A DNA stretch of 39,152 nucleotides from Sulfurimonas sp. (GTDB lineage: Bacteria > Campylobacterota > Campylobacteria > Campylobacterales > Sulfurimonadaceae), in the NCBI RefSeq assembly GCF_023229105.1, contig NZ_JALNZY010000013.1:1-39152 (forward strand). The letters run 5' to 3'. Below the pieces are notes generated by a model that was not told the origin of the DNA, ran no database searches, and worked only from the letters and a program-made list of their open reading frames with translations. Positions within the stretch are counted from its first letter, which is position 1; the number at the start of each line of letters is the position of its first letter. A program made the translations under genes and the position numbers. Of the stretch, positions 8,301 to 17,519 are shown in pieces.

Positions 8301-9529
8301 AGCACTATGACAGACTTCTTATGATAGATAAAGAGGAGATGCTTCGTGTAACAAAGCTTTTAACTAGAGAGGCTCTTTTAGCAGATATTAAAATTGGAAA
8401 CAGTAGCTATAAAGCGGGTGATATAATAGATGGCAAAGATTTAATTGAAGTGAATCGTTTTGCTATGAATGCTATTATAAAATCTTTTAGTGAAGAGATT
8501 CAGTCAGAATACAATAAAACGAAAAACTACTTCCAAAAAGAGAAGAGACTCTTCCGTGATGAGCATGAAGAGAAGTTAAACATCTTAGAAAAAGATGATA
8601 TTTTGCCAAACGGCGTTGTAAAACAAGTAAAAATTTATATAGCAACAAAACGTCAGTTAAAAGTCGGCGATAAGATGGCAGGACGCCATGGAAATAAAGG
8701 TATCGTCTCTATTATCGTTCCAGAGGTAGATATGCCGTATATGGAAGATGGAAGAGGAGTAGATGTTTGTCTAAATCCGCTAGGTGTTCCTTCTCGTATG
8801 AATATAGGGCAAATTTTAGAGATGCACTTAGGTATGGCAGGTCGTGAGCTTGGACATCAAATAACAAAAGAGTTTGAGTCTAAACAAAAAGATTTTATCC
8901 AAAATATCCGTGCTAAAATGATTGAAATTTCTGATGTTGCGCGTATGATGAATGCAAAAGAAGTTCTTGGCAAAATGAGTGATGAGGAACTGCTTCATTA
9001 CGCACGTGACTGGTCAAAGGGCGTTAGGTTTGCATCTCCGATTTTTGAAGGTGTAAATTCAGAAGAGTTCGAGAAAATTTTTAAACTTGCTAAGATGAGC
9101 ACAGACGGTAAAACTGTACTTCATAACGGTCTAACCGGCGAGAAGATAAAAGAGCGCGTAAATGTCGGTTACATGTATATTCTTAAGCTTCATCACCTTG
9201 TTGATGAGAAAATTCATGCGCGCTCAACTGGACCATACTCGCTAGTAACACAACAACCTGTCGGTGGTAAAGCACTCTTTGGGGGACAAAGATTTGGAGA
9301 GATGGAAGTTTGGGCACTTGAAGCATACGGCGCTAGCGCGGTTCTAAAAGAGATGTTAACTATCAAATCTGATGATGTTGATGGACGTGTCCGTGCATAT
9401 AAAGCGATTACAAAAGGTGAGTTAATTCCGGAATCGGGTATTCCTGAGACTCTATTTGTATTGACAAAAGAGTTACAAGCATTAGCTCTTGATGTAGAAA
9501 TATTTGACGAGGTAGAAGATAATGAGTAA
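5384..9529 (+). CDS. rpoB: DNA-directed RNA polymerase subunit beta
   Basis: The beta subunit forms half of the catalytic cleft of RNA polymerase. The 1381 residues run from the typical N-terminus through the lobes to the C-terminal clamp region (GGKALFGGQRFGEMEVWALEAYGA). The rifampicin pocket lies around residues 524-552 (FSGGQLSQFMDQTNPLSEV then THKRRLSALG). Asp534, His544 and Ser549 correspond to E. coli D516, H526 and S531, all in the drug-sensitive state. A CGAGG site precedes the ATG. Its stop overlaps the rpoC start by eight bases, so the subunits are separate, unlike the fused RpoBC of Helicobacter. Confidence 0.99.
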   Translation: MLNTLYSGNRLRVDFSKTPQQIEVPNLLQLQQSSYGKFLMLDEKDRAQSGVETVFQSVFPIHDSQNRLTVEYIGSEVGKPKYTVRECMERGLTYAVSLRMKTRLILWDRDENTKEKLGVKDIKEQSIFVRDIPLMTDRTSFIINGVERVVVNQLHRSPGVIFKEEESTTSGNKLIYTGQIIPDRGSWLYFEYDPKDILYMRINKRRKVPVTIMFRALGYSKQDILKLFYPIQNISIVDNKFLMSFNPKDYSARLTYDLIDKEGNILLASGKRLSVKRSQKFIEDGLKEVEYPLEVLLDRYLAKPIIDPETGEVLFEAMARIDENKLKKMSEAGIKNFSIANDLADGVDGSIINAFNADADSLKLLKQTENIEDENDLSAIRIYKVMRPGEPVTKEAAKIFVNQLFFDPERYDLTKVGRMKMNHKLGLNIPEYVTVLTHEDIIESVKYVIKVKNGLGHIDDRDHLGNRRIRSIGELLGNELHNGLIKMQKAIRDKLSTMSGPMNELMPHDLINSKMITSTIMEFFSGGQLSQFMDQTNPLSEVTHKRRLSALGEGGLVKERAGFEVRDVHPTHYGRICPIETPEGQNIGLINTLATYSKVNEHGFIEAPYKVMKDGKILNEVVYLTATQEEGKKIAAASNKLDENGQFIDKLVVTRVDGEILHRPAIECEYADLSSHMVVGVAASLIPFLEHNDANRALMGSNMQRQAVPLIKCEAPIVGTGVEKLVARDSWECIKARRSGIVEKVDGKHIYIMGDDEGEIYIDYYPLQKNLRTNQNTAFEQKPIVKVGQRVETNQIIADGPNMDQGELALGVNAMVAFMPWNGYNFEDAIVISERLIRKDAFTSVHIYEKEVEARELKHGVEEITRDIPNVRDDELSHLDDSGIVKIGTNVTGGMILVGKVSPKGEVKPTPEERLLRAIFGEKAGHVINKSLYCPPSMEGVVVDVKIFTKKGYDKDARALELEKEERDYLEREHYDRLLMIDKEEMLRVTKLLTREALLADIKIGNSSYKAGDIIDGKDLIEVNRFAMNAIIKSFSEEIQSEYNKTKNYFQKEKRLFRDEHEEKLNILEKDDILPNGVVKQVKIYIATKRQLKVGDKMAGRHGNKGIVSIIVPEVDMPYMEDGRGVDVCLNPLGVPSRMNIGQILEMHLGMAGRELGHQITKEFESKQKDFIQNIRAKMIEISDVARMMNAKEVLGKMSDEELLHYARDWSKGVRFASPIFEGVNSEEFEKIFKLAKMSTDGKTVLHNGLTGEKIKERVNVGYMYILKLHHLVDEKIHARSTGPYSLVTQQPVGGKALFGGQRFGEMEVWALEAYGASAVLKEMLTIKSDDVDGRVRAYKAITKGELIPESGIPETLFVLTKELQALALDVEIFDEVEDNE

Positions 9530-12500
9530 ATTAGTAGCTATTGAAGTAACTGAAGATAAAAGACCGACTGATATAAAGCAGATACAGTTTCGCTTAGCTG
9601 CTCCTGATAAAATCTTATCATGGAGTCATGGGGAAGTAAAAAAACCTGAAACTATCAACTACCGTACGCTTAAGCCTGAGCGTGACGGTCTTTTTTGTGC
9701 TAAGATTTTTGGACCTGTAAGAGATTATGAGTGTCTTTGTGGCAAATATAAAAAGATGCGCTATAAAGGTGTTGTATGTGAGAAGTGTGGAGTTGAAGTA
9801 ACAAGCACTAAAGTTCGCCGTGTTCGCATGGGGCACATAGAGCTTGTAACCCCTGTTGCACACATCTGGTATGTAAGCTCCCTACCTTCACGTATCGGTA
9901 CCCTTTTAGGTATAAAGATGAAAGATTTAGAGCGCGTGCTTTATTATGAAGCGTATATTGTTGAATCAGGCGGGGAAGCATATTATGATGCTGAAGCAAA
10001 AACTCCTGTTTTAAAATATGATGTACTTAATGAAGAGCAGTACCGTACTTTGGTTCAAAGATTTGGTGAATTAGGCTTTAAAGCTCGTATGGGTGGGGAA
10101 GTTGTTCGTGATTTACTTGATTCTATCGACTTGGTTGATGCGTTTACTCAGCTTAAAGAGGATATTGAACTTACAAAAAGTGAAGCAAAAACAAAGACTA
10201 TCGCTAAAAGACTTAAGGTTATCGAGTCATTTTTAAATTCAGGAAACAATCCTGCATGGATGATGCTAACTGTACTGCCTGTTCTTCCACCAGATTTGAG
10301 ACCTCTTGTATCTTTAGATGGCGGTAAGTTTGCAGTTTCTGACGTAAATGACCTTTATCGTCGTGTTATCAACCGTAACCAAAGACTTAAGCGTCTTGTG
10401 GAGCTTGAAGCACCGGAGATTATTGTTAGAAATGAGAAGCGTATGCTTCAAGAGTCGGTTGATGCTCTCTTTGACAACGGTCGCCGTGCAAATGCAGTAA
10501 AAGGGGCTAATAAGCGTCCACTTAAATCTTTGAGTGAGATTATTAAAGGTAAGCAGGGTCGTTTTAGACAAAACTTACTCGGTAAGCGTGTTGACTTCTC
10601 AGGGCGTTCAGTAATCGTTGTAGGACCATCTTTATCAATGGATCAGTGTGGATTACCTAAAAAAATGGCACTAGAGCTGTTTAAGCCGCATTTGATTGCA
10701 AAACTTGAAGATAAAGGTTATGCAACTACAGTTAAAGCTGCAAAGAAGATGATTGAGGACAAAACAAACGAAGTTTGGGAGTGTTTAGCTGAGATAGTTG
10801 ATGGATATCCTGTGCTTCTTAACCGCGCACCGACACTTCATAAACTCTCAATTCAAGCATTTCATCCTAAGCTGATTGACGGTAAAGCTATTCAGCTTCA
10901 TCCGCTAGTCTGTGCTGCATTTAATGCCGATTTTGACGGTGACCAGATGGCTGTACACGTTCCACTAGGTTCGGCTGCCATTGCGGAAGCTAAAGTATTG
11001 ATGATGGCATCTATGAATATTCTTCTACCAGCATCAGGAAAAGCGATTGCGACACCTTCACAAGATATGGTTCTTGGTATCTACTATATTTCATTAGAGA
11101 AAAATAGCGTAAAAGGTTCAAATAAGCTTTTCGCAAACGTTGATGAAATAAGAATAGCTATTGAGCATGATGCACTAGATATTCATGCAAAAGTTAGAAC
11201 CAGAGATGAGGGCAGAATTATCCATACGACTGCGGGACGTATGCTTATTAAAGCTATTTTACCTGATTTTGTTCCATCAGAGCTTTGGAACAGAGTTATG
11301 AAGAAAAAAGCTATAAACGAACTTGTTGATTATGTTCAAAAACATGGTGGCATTGGGGTAACAGCTGGATTCTTAGACAGACTTAAAGATTTAGGTTTTA
11401 AACATGCTACAGAGTCTGGAGTTTCTATCTCTATTGATGATATTAAAATTCCTGAAGGAAAAGCAGCTAAAATTGCTGACTCAAAAAATAGAGTATTTGA
11501 GATTCAAAAGCAGTATGAAGCGGGTCTTTTAACAGAACAAGAGAGATACAATAAAATTATTGACGTTTGGACAGACACAAACAATACTCTAGCAACTCAG
11601 ATGATGGAGTTGGTACAAACAGACAAGAGCGGATTTAACTCTATTTTCATGATGGCAGACTCAGGAGCTCGTGGTTCAGCTGCTCAGATTCGCCAGTTAG
11701 CTGGTATGCGTGGTCTTATGGCTAAGCCAAGCGGTGATATTATTGAAACTCCGATTATCTCTAACTTTAAAGAGGGTCTTAATGTAATCGAATACTTCAT
11801 TTCAACTCACGGTGCTAGAAAAGGTCTTGCCGATACTGCACTAAAAACAGCGAATGCCGGCTACTTGACTCGTAAACTTGTAGATGTTGCACAAAATGTT
11901 AAGATTGTTGAGCATGACTGCCATACGCATGAGGGTATTGAGATTTCAGATATTAGTGATCAAAATACGCTTATAGAGTCTCTTGAAGATAGATTAAACG
12001 GCAGAGTTTTAGCAGATGATGTTATCGATCCGATAAGCAATGAGATACTTTTTGCTGAGGGAACGCTAATTGATGAAGTAAGTGCAAAAGTGATTGCAGA
12101 AGCGGGTATCAAAACAGCATATATCAGAACACCGACTACATGTAAGAGTGAAAACGGAATCTGTGCTTTATGTTACGGGGTAAACCTTGCAACAGGATAT
12201 ATCGTTCGTAGAGGTGAAGCTGTCGGTATTATTGCAGCGCAGTCAATCGGCGAGCCTGGTACGCAGCTTACACTTAGAACATTCCACGTTGGAGGAACAG
12301 CATCTTCGACTGCTCAAGAGAGACAAGTTATTGCCGAAAAAGAGGGTTTTATTCGTTACTATAACCTTAAAACATATGCTTCAAAAGAGGGTAAAAATAT
12401 AGTAGCAAACCGCAGAAATGCAGCAGTGCTATTAGTTGAACCAAAAATCAAAGCTCCTTTTGCTGGTCGTGTTGATATTCAAACGGTTCATGATGAAGTT

Positions 12501-14033
12501 ATTATCAGCATCTCGTCAAAAGCAGAGACAGTTCGTTACGTATTACGTAAAAATAAGATTGCTAAACCTAACGAATTGGCCGGCATCGGTGGTCAAATAG
12601 AGGGCAAATATTACTTCCCGTATGAGAGCGGTTCAGAGGTAGCAGAGTCGGAGTCTATTGTTGAGACAATTAAAGACGGTTGGAATGTTCCAAGCCGTAT
12701 TCCATATGCATCAGAGATTTTAGTTGCAAATGGAGCGCCTGTAACGCAAAAGATTTTTGCAAAAGAGGAGGGAGTAGTGAAATACTTCCTGCTTAAAGGC
12801 GATTATTTAGAGAGATTTGAAGGTCTAAAAGCTGGTTATGAAGTAGTAGAAAAAGGTCTATTTGCGGCTGTTATAGATGAAAATAATCGTGAAGCAGTGC
12901 GTCACTACATTGCGCGTGGATCTGTAATCGTTGCAGAAGATGATGTGATTGTAGATTCTAAGTCGGTAATAGCTAAGCCAAAGAGTGATGAGTCAACTGT
13001 AATTGCAGAGTGGGATCCATACTCTAATCCGATTATATCTGAGACAAATGGTATTGTACATTTTGAAGATATTATCAGTGGTACGACAGTAACAGAGCAG
13101 TATGACGAGCTAACGGGTAAAACTCGTTTAATGATAAGTGATCATATTTCAACTGAGTATAAACCGACAATCGTTCTTGCAAGTGAAGATGGCGAACTTT
13201 TAAGATACCAACTTCAACCAAAAACGTCTATATATGTACAAGACGGGGCTAAGGTTAAAGTAGCAGATATCATTGCAAAAACACCAAAAGCTCTTCAAAA
13301 ATCAAGCGATATTACAGGGGGTCTTCCTCGTGTTAGTGAACTCTTTGAGGGTCGTCGTCCAAAAGCAACCGCTCTAATATCTGAAATAGACGGAACAGTA
13401 GGTTTTGGTAAACCTCTTCGTGGAAAAATTAGAATTATAGTTTCCTCAGAAAATGGGATAATTAAAGAGTATTTTGTTGATAAATCTCACTCTGCAGTTG
13501 TTAATACTGGTGATTTTGTACATGCGGGAGAGAGATTGACTACAGGTATCATATCTTCACATGAACTTCTACGTATTATGGGGGTAAAAGCACTTTATAA
13601 CTACCTAGTAAGTGAGGTACAGCAGGTTTACCGTTCACAAGGTGTTAATATCTCTGATAAGCATATTGAGGTAATCTTTACACAAATGCTAAGACAGATA
13701 AAAATTGTAAAATCAGGTGATACGAAGTTTATAGAGGGAGATTTAATCTCTAAAACTAAGTTTGCCCAAGAGAATGAAAAAATAATTAAACTCGGTGGGC
13801 GTCCTGCAATTGCAGAACCTTTCTTAGTAGGTATTACAAGAGCAGCTGTTTCAGCTGATAGTATTATCTCAGCTGCATCATTCCAAGATACTACTAAAGT
13901 ATTGACAGAAGCGGCAGTAAGTGCTAAAGTTGATGACTTAAATGATCTTAAAGAGAATGTTATTATAGGTCGTACAATCCCTGTAGGAACAGGTATATAC
14001 AAAGATCAGCAGATTGTTTTTGAGTATAACTAA
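9522..14033 (+). CDS. rpoC: DNA-directed RNA polymerase subunit beta'
   Basis: Beta' carries the active-site magnesium. The catalytic loop NADFDGDQMAVH has its three aspartates at residues 470, 472 and 474. The N-terminal zinc site is Cys71, Cys73, Cys86 and Cys89. The second zinc site is Cys800, Cys874, Cys881 and Cys884. The 1503-residue length, longer than E. coli's 1407, reflects insertions in the second half, in the usual size range for this phylum. The ATG lies inside the end of rpoB (ATGAGTAA shared), with GAGG at 9509-9512 as ribosome binding site, so translation is probably coupled. Confidence 0.99.
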   Translation: MSKLVAIEVTEDKRPTDIKQIQFRLAAPDKILSWSHGEVKKPETINYRTLKPERDGLFCAKIFGPVRDYECLCGKYKKMRYKGVVCEKCGVEVTSTKVRRVRMGHIELVTPVAHIWYVSSLPSRIGTLLGIKMKDLERVLYYEAYIVESGGEAYYDAEAKTPVLKYDVLNEEQYRTLVQRFGELGFKARMGGEVVRDLLDSIDLVDAFTQLKEDIELTKSEAKTKTIAKRLKVIESFLNSGNNPAWMMLTVLPVLPPDLRPLVSLDGGKFAVSDVNDLYRRVINRNQRLKRLVELEAPEIIVRNEKRMLQESVDALFDNGRRANAVKGANKRPLKSLSEIIKGKQGRFRQNLLGKRVDFSGRSVIVVGPSLSMDQCGLPKKMALELFKPHLIAKLEDKGYATTVKAAKKMIEDKTNEVWECLAEIVDGYPVLLNRAPTLHKLSIQAFHPKLIDGKAIQLHPLVCAAFNADFDGDQMAVHVPLGSAAIAEAKVLMMASMNILLPASGKAIATPSQDMVLGIYYISLEKNSVKGSNKLFANVDEIRIAIEHDALDIHAKVRTRDEGRIIHTTAGRMLIKAILPDFVPSELWNRVMKKKAINELVDYVQKHGGIGVTAGFLDRLKDLGFKHATESGVSISIDDIKIPEGKAAKIADSKNRVFEIQKQYEAGLLTEQERYNKIIDVWTDTNNTLATQMMELVQTDKSGFNSIFMMADSGARGSAAQIRQLAGMRGLMAKPSGDIIETPIISNFKEGLNVIEYFISTHGARKGLADTALKTANAGYLTRKLVDVAQNVKIVEHDCHTHEGIEISDISDQNTLIESLEDRLNGRVLADDVIDPISNEILFAEGTLIDEVSAKVIAEAGIKTAYIRTPTTCKSENGICALCYGVNLATGYIVRRGEAVGIIAAQSIGEPGTQLTLRTFHVGGTASSTAQERQVIAEKEGFIRYYNLKTYASKEGKNIVANRRNAAVLLVEPKIKAPFAGRVDIQTVHDEVIISISSKAETVRYVLRKNKIAKPNELAGIGGQIEGKYYFPYESGSEVAESESIVETIKDGWNVPSRIPYASEILVANGAPVTQKIFAKEEGVVKYFLLKGDYLERFEGLKAGYEVVEKGLFAAVIDENNREAVRHYIARGSVIVAEDDVIVDSKSVIAKPKSDESTVIAEWDPYSNPIISETNGIVHFEDIISGTTVTEQYDELTGKTRLMISDHISTEYKPTIVLASEDGELLRYQLQPKTSIYVQDGAKVKVADIIAKTPKALQKSSDITGGLPRVSELFEGRRPKATALISEIDGTVGFGKPLRGKIRIIVSSENGIIKEYFVDKSHSAVVNTGDFVHAGERLTTGIISSHELLRIMGVKALYNYLVSEVQQVYRSQGVNISDKHIEVIFTQMLRQIKIVKSGDTKFIEGDLISKTKFAQENEKIIKLGGRPAIAEPFLVGITRAAVSADSIISAASFQDTTKVLTEAAVSAKVDDLNDLKENVIIGRTIPVGTGIYKDQQIVFEYN

Positions 14034-14063
14034 AACTGATTTCTTTTGTTTTAAGTTTTAATT

Positions 14064-14098
14064 ATGCCTCTTGCATTTATGCAAGAGGCATTGTATTT
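14064..14098 (+). terminator. rpoC terminator
   Basis: ATGCCTCTTGCAT (14064-14076) is repeated perfectly inverted at 14079-14091 and is followed by TGTATTTT. The innermost pairs open to form the loop. It ends the long rplK-rpoC unit, since a new promoter lies before rpsL. Confidence 0.8.
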
Positions 14099-14200
14099 TA
14101 AAAATCTACACCGTACAATACTAAGCTACTATTACTTCTCACATAAAATTCTATATATTAATAAATACTTAAAATAAGCTAACTTTTATTATATTTTTAC

Positions 14201-14206
14201 TATAAT
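14201..14206 (+). promoter_or_regulatory. rpsL (str operon) promoter, -10 box
   Basis: TATAAT follows a T-rich run (ATATTTTTAC) without a recognisable -35, as usual in this phylum. The start point would be near 14213, giving a leader of about 60 bases that includes AACTC (14219-14223) pairing with GAGTT (14235-14239). The rest of the 239-base rpoC-rpsL spacer is AT-rich and shows nothing else. Confidence 0.6.
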
Positions 14207-14272
14207 CACGCGTCTATAACTCCCTAAAATAGAGAGTTAAATTCTACTGGAAAAATTAAGTAAAGGAATTGT

Positions 14273-14653
14273 ATGCCTACAATCAATCAATTGATACGTA
14301 ATGAGCGTAAACGTGTGGTTAAAAAATCAAAATCACCTGCTCTTGTATCATGTCCACAGCGTCGTGGTGTTTGTACTCGTGTTTACACGACAACACCTAA
14401 AAAACCTAACTCGGCTTTGAGAAAAGTTGCAAAAGTTCGTTTAACTTCAGGTTTTGAAGTTATTTCTTATATCGGTGGTGAGGGTCATAACCTTCAAGAG
14501 CACTCAATAGTTCTTGTTCGTGGTGGTCGTATCAAAGATTTACCTGGTGTTAAGTATCACATTGTTCGTGGTGCATTAGATACTGCCGGTGTTACAGGTC
14601 GTACTGTTGCTCGTTCTAAATATGGAACTAAAAAAGCAAAAGTTAAAAAGTAA
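14273..14653 (+). CDS. rpsL: 30S ribosomal protein uS12
   Basis: S12 sits at the decoding centre and governs fidelity. The 126 residues contain the conserved loops TTPKKPNSALRKVAKVRL (39-56) and GGRIKDLPGVKYH (84-96). Lys43 and Lys88, the main streptomycin-resistance positions, are both in the sensitive state, and Asp89 is the usual methylthiolation site. A TAAAGGAAT ribosome binding site precedes the ATG. It opens the str operon with rpsG and fusA; tuf is not part of this operon here. Confidence 0.99.
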   Translation: MPTINQLIRNERKRVVKKSKSPALVSCPQRRGVCTRVYTTTPKKPNSALRKVAKVRLTSGFEVISYIGGEGHNLQEHSIVLVRGGRIKDLPGVKYHIVRGALDTAGVTGRTVARSKYGTKKAKVKK

Positions 14654-14710
14654 GTTTTAACTAAAAGTTAAAATAATATACGTTCAAGCGAGCACAGGGC
14701 TTTCGTCCAA

Positions 14711-14736
14711 AAAGTTTCTAAAGAAATTTTGGAGAA
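14711..14736 (+). promoter_or_regulatory. hairpin in the rpsL-rpsG spacer
   Basis: CCAAAA then, after a bulged AG, TTTC pairs with GAAA and TTTTGG. The 126-base gap between rpsL and rpsG is long for this operon. In E. coli S7 represses its own synthesis by binding the S12-S7 spacer, so this stem is a candidate S7 site. It is AT-rich and weak. Confidence 0.3.
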
Positions 14737-14779
14737 GTTTTGAGTAAATTTGAGAAAATTGAAGTAAGGAAAATTACAA

Positions 14780-15247
14780 ATGAGAAGAAGAAAAGCTCCC
14801 GTTCGTGAAATTATGCCAGATCCAGTTTATGGAAGCAAAGTTTTAACGAAATTTATAAACAAAATCATGTTTGACGGTAAAAAATCTACAGCAGAGAAGA
14901 TTATTTACAGTGCAATGGATATCATTAGCTCACGTGGCGAAAAAACAGGTATTGACACATTTAACGATGCTATTGAAAATATTAAGCCTATTATTGAAGT
15001 AAAAAGTCGCCGTGTTGGTGGTGCTACTTATCAAGTTCCAGTAGAAGTACGTCCAGTACGTCAATTGTCACTAGCTATTAGATGGTTAGTTGATGCTTCT
15101 CGTAAAAGAAACGAGAGAACAATGGCTGAGAGATTGGCAAATGAATTGATGGATGCGTCATCTGACAAAGGTAATGCATTTAAGAAAAAAGAAGATACTT
15201 ATCGTATGGCTGAAGCAAATAAAGCATTTGCTCACTATCGTTGGTAA
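14780..15247 (+). CDS. rpsG: 30S ribosomal protein uS7
   Basis: S7 nucleates assembly of the 30S head and lines the mRNA exit channel. The protein is 155 residues, the normal length, starting MRRRKAPVREIMPDPVYGSK. It carries the signature GGATYQVPVEVRPVRQLSLA in the middle and the usual end AFAHYRW. A GTAAGGAAAA site precedes the ATG. fusA follows 11 bases after the stop. Confidence 0.99.
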   Translation: MRRRKAPVREIMPDPVYGSKVLTKFINKIMFDGKKSTAEKIIYSAMDIISSRGEKTGIDTFNDAIENIKPIIEVKSRRVGGATYQVPVEVRPVRQLSLAIRWLVDASRKRNERTMAERLANELMDASSDKGNAFKKKEDTYRMAEANKAFAHYRW

Positions 15248-15258
15248 TAGGATAAATT

Positions 15259-17349
15259 ATGGCGAGATCACATAAACTAGAAGACGTAAGAAACATCGGT
15301 ATTGCTGCTCACATTGATGCAGGAAAAACTACAACAACTGAGAGAATTTTATTCTATACAGGGCGTGAGCATAAAATCGGTGAGGTTCATGATGGCGCTG
15401 CTACGATGGACTGGATGGAACAAGAGCAAGAGCGCGGAATCACTATTACTTCTGCAGCTACGACTTGTGAATGGGACGGAAGACAGATTAATATTATAGA
15501 TACTCCGGGCCACGTTGACTTCACTATTGAAGTTGAACGTTCAATGCGTGTTCTTGATGGCGCTGTTTCGGTTTTCTGTGCAGTTGGCGGTGTTCAGCCA
15601 CAATCTGAGACTGTTTGGAGACAAAGAAATCGTTATGGCGTGCCATCTATCGTTTATGTAAATAAAATGGATAGAACAGGTGCAAACTTTTTTGAAGTTG
15701 AGAGACAGATTGAAGATAGACTAAAAGGTAATCCTGTTCCTATTCAAATCCCAATAGGACATGAAGATGCTTTCGAAGGTATTGTTGACTTAGTAAGAAT
15801 GAAAGAGATGGTATGGGATAAAGATGCTGAAATGGGCTCTAACTACCATGAGCAAGAGATTCGTGCTTCTTTAGTTGATCAAGCTAATGAATACCGTGAA
15901 AAGATGATTGAGTCTATCTCTGAAGTTGATGGTAACGAGCATCTTGCTGAAAAGTACCTAGAGGGTGAAGTGTTAACTGAAGAAGAGATTATTGCAGGAA
16001 TTAAAGCTGCAACAATCGGTATGCATATCGTTCCAATGGTATGTGGTACATCATTTAAAAACAAAGGCGTTCAGACACTTCTTGATGCTGTTGTTGCTTA
16101 CCTTCCTGCTCCGACAGAAGTTGCTGCTATTAGCGGTACAATGATGGATGATGAAGAGGTTGAAGTTGTTGTTGACTCGTCTGATGAAGGACCATTTGCA
16201 TCACTTGCATTTAAAATTATGACTGACCCATTTGTTGGTACGTTAACATTTATCCGTGTTTATCGTGGTTCACTTGAAGCCGGTTCATTCGTTCATAACT
16301 CTACAAAAGATAAAAAAGAGCGTATCGGACGTATCGTTAAGATGCATGCGGTTAAGCGTGAAGAGATTAAAGAGATTTATGCTGGTGAAATCGGTGCAGT
16401 TGTTGGTCTTAAATATACAACTACTGGGGACACTTTGTGTTCAGAATCTGAAAAAGTTATACTAGAGCGTATGGTATTCCCTGAGCCGGTTATCTCTGTT
16501 GCGGTTGAGCCAAAAACAAAAGCAGATCAAGAAAAAATGGGACTCGCACTTGCTAAACTTGCTGCGGAAGACCCATCTTTTAAAGTTCATACTGATGAGG
16601 AGACAGGGCAAACGATTATCTCAGGAATGGGAGAATTGCACCTTGAAATTCTTGTTGACCGTATGAAAAGAGAGTTTAAGGTAGAAGCTGAAGTTGGTGC
16701 GCCACAAGTTTCTTACCGCGAAACTATCAAAAAAGAAGTTGAACAAGAGTACAAATACGCTAAGCAATCTGGTGGACGCGGTGCTTTTGGTCATGTTTAC
16801 CTTAGAATCAAGCCGGGCGAGGCTGGTACAGGTTTTGTATTTCACAATGAAATCAAGGGTGGGGTAATTCCAAAAGAGTATATCCCTGCAGTTGAAAAAG
16901 GTTGTGCTGAAACTATGTCTAATGGCGTTCTTGCAGGCTACCCGATGGAAGATATTGAAATTACACTTTATGATGGTTCATACCATGAAGTGGATTCAAA
17001 TGAGATGGCATTTAAACTTGCTGCTTCAATGGGCTTTAAAGAGGGTTGTAGAAAAGCAAGTCCTTCAATTTTAGAGCCAATGATGAAAGTTGAAGTTGAA
17101 GTTCCAGAAGATTACATGGGTGATGTTATCGGTGACCTTAACCGTCGTCGTGGACAAATCAACGCAATGAGCGATAGAAGCGGAAACAAAATTGTTGATG
17201 CATTCGTTCCACTTGCTGAGATGTTTGGTTACTCAACTGACCTTCGTTCTGCTACTCAAGGACGTGCAACATACTCTATGGAATTTGATCACTATGAAGA
17301 AGTTCCAAAAAATGTATCTGAAGAGATTATCAAAAAGAGAAACGGTTAA
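15259..17349 (+). CDS. fusA: elongation factor G
   Basis: EF-G drives translocation of tRNAs and mRNA, and ribosome recycling together with RRF. The 696-residue protein has all five domains. The G domain shows G1 AHIDAGKT (17-24), switch II DTPGH (81-85) and G4 NKMD (135-138). Domain IV contains the conserved QSGGRGAFGHV stretch, and domain V contains GDLNRRRGQI. The ATG lies after TAATAGGATAAATT, close behind rpsG. It is the last gene of the str unit. It is a single standard fusA, not the paralogue used for mitochondria-type recycling. Confidence 0.99.
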   Translation: MARSHKLEDVRNIGIAAHIDAGKTTTTERILFYTGREHKIGEVHDGAATMDWMEQEQERGITITSAATTCEWDGRQINIIDTPGHVDFTIEVERSMRVLDGAVSVFCAVGGVQPQSETVWRQRNRYGVPSIVYVNKMDRTGANFFEVERQIEDRLKGNPVPIQIPIGHEDAFEGIVDLVRMKEMVWDKDAEMGSNYHEQEIRASLVDQANEYREKMIESISEVDGNEHLAEKYLEGEVLTEEEIIAGIKAATIGMHIVPMVCGTSFKNKGVQTLLDAVVAYLPAPTEVAAISGTMMDDEEVEVVVDSSDEGPFASLAFKIMTDPFVGTLTFIRVYRGSLEAGSFVHNSTKDKKERIGRIVKMHAVKREEIKEIYAGEIGAVVGLKYTTTGDTLCSESEKVILERMVFPEPVISVAVEPKTKADQEKMGLALAKLAAEDPSFKVHTDEETGQTIISGMGELHLEILVDRMKREFKVEAEVGAPQVSYRETIKKEVEQEYKYAKQSGGRGAFGHVYLRIKPGEAGTGFVFHNEIKGGVIPKEYIPAVEKGCAETMSNGVLAGYPMEDIEITLYDGSYHEVDSNEMAFKLAASMGFKEGCRKASPSILEPMMKVEVEVPEDYMGDVIGDLNRRRGQINAMSDRSGNKIVDAFVPLAEMFGYSTDLRSATQGRATYSMEFDHYEEVPKNVSEEIIKKRNG

Positions 17350-17358
17350 TCTGTTTTA

Positions 17359-17389
17359 AATACTGCTCTCCACTATGGAGAGTAGTATT
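17359..17389 (+). terminator. hairpin after fusA
   Basis: A 14-bp stem with one G-U pair (17359-17372 with 17376-17389) closes on CTA. The bases after it (GTCTACTG) are not a T-run, so it may be a 3'-end stabilising hairpin or a weak terminator. The remaining spacer up to the next gene shows only a direct repeat and a promoter-like box. Confidence 0.5.
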
Positions 17390-17467
17390 GTCTACTGCAT
17401 CTAAAAATCTAACTCCCCATTCTAAAATCAAACAAATAATTTTTTTCTACGCTAAAATAAATACAAT

Positions 17468-17502
17468 TTCACAAACACTTCACAATAAATAGCTACTATT
17501 AT
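17468..17502 (+). promoter_or_regulatory. direct repeat operator and -10 box of the small exported protein
   Basis: TTCACAA occurs at 17468-17474 and again at 17479-17485, exactly 11 bp apart. TATTAT at 17497-17502 can serve as the -10 box, which puts the repeats at the -35 region. Two half-sites one helical turn apart are typical of OmpR/PhoB-family response regulators. A comparable repeat stands before the next gene. Confidence 0.4.
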
Positions 17503-17519
17503 AAAAATGGAGGTTTAAA

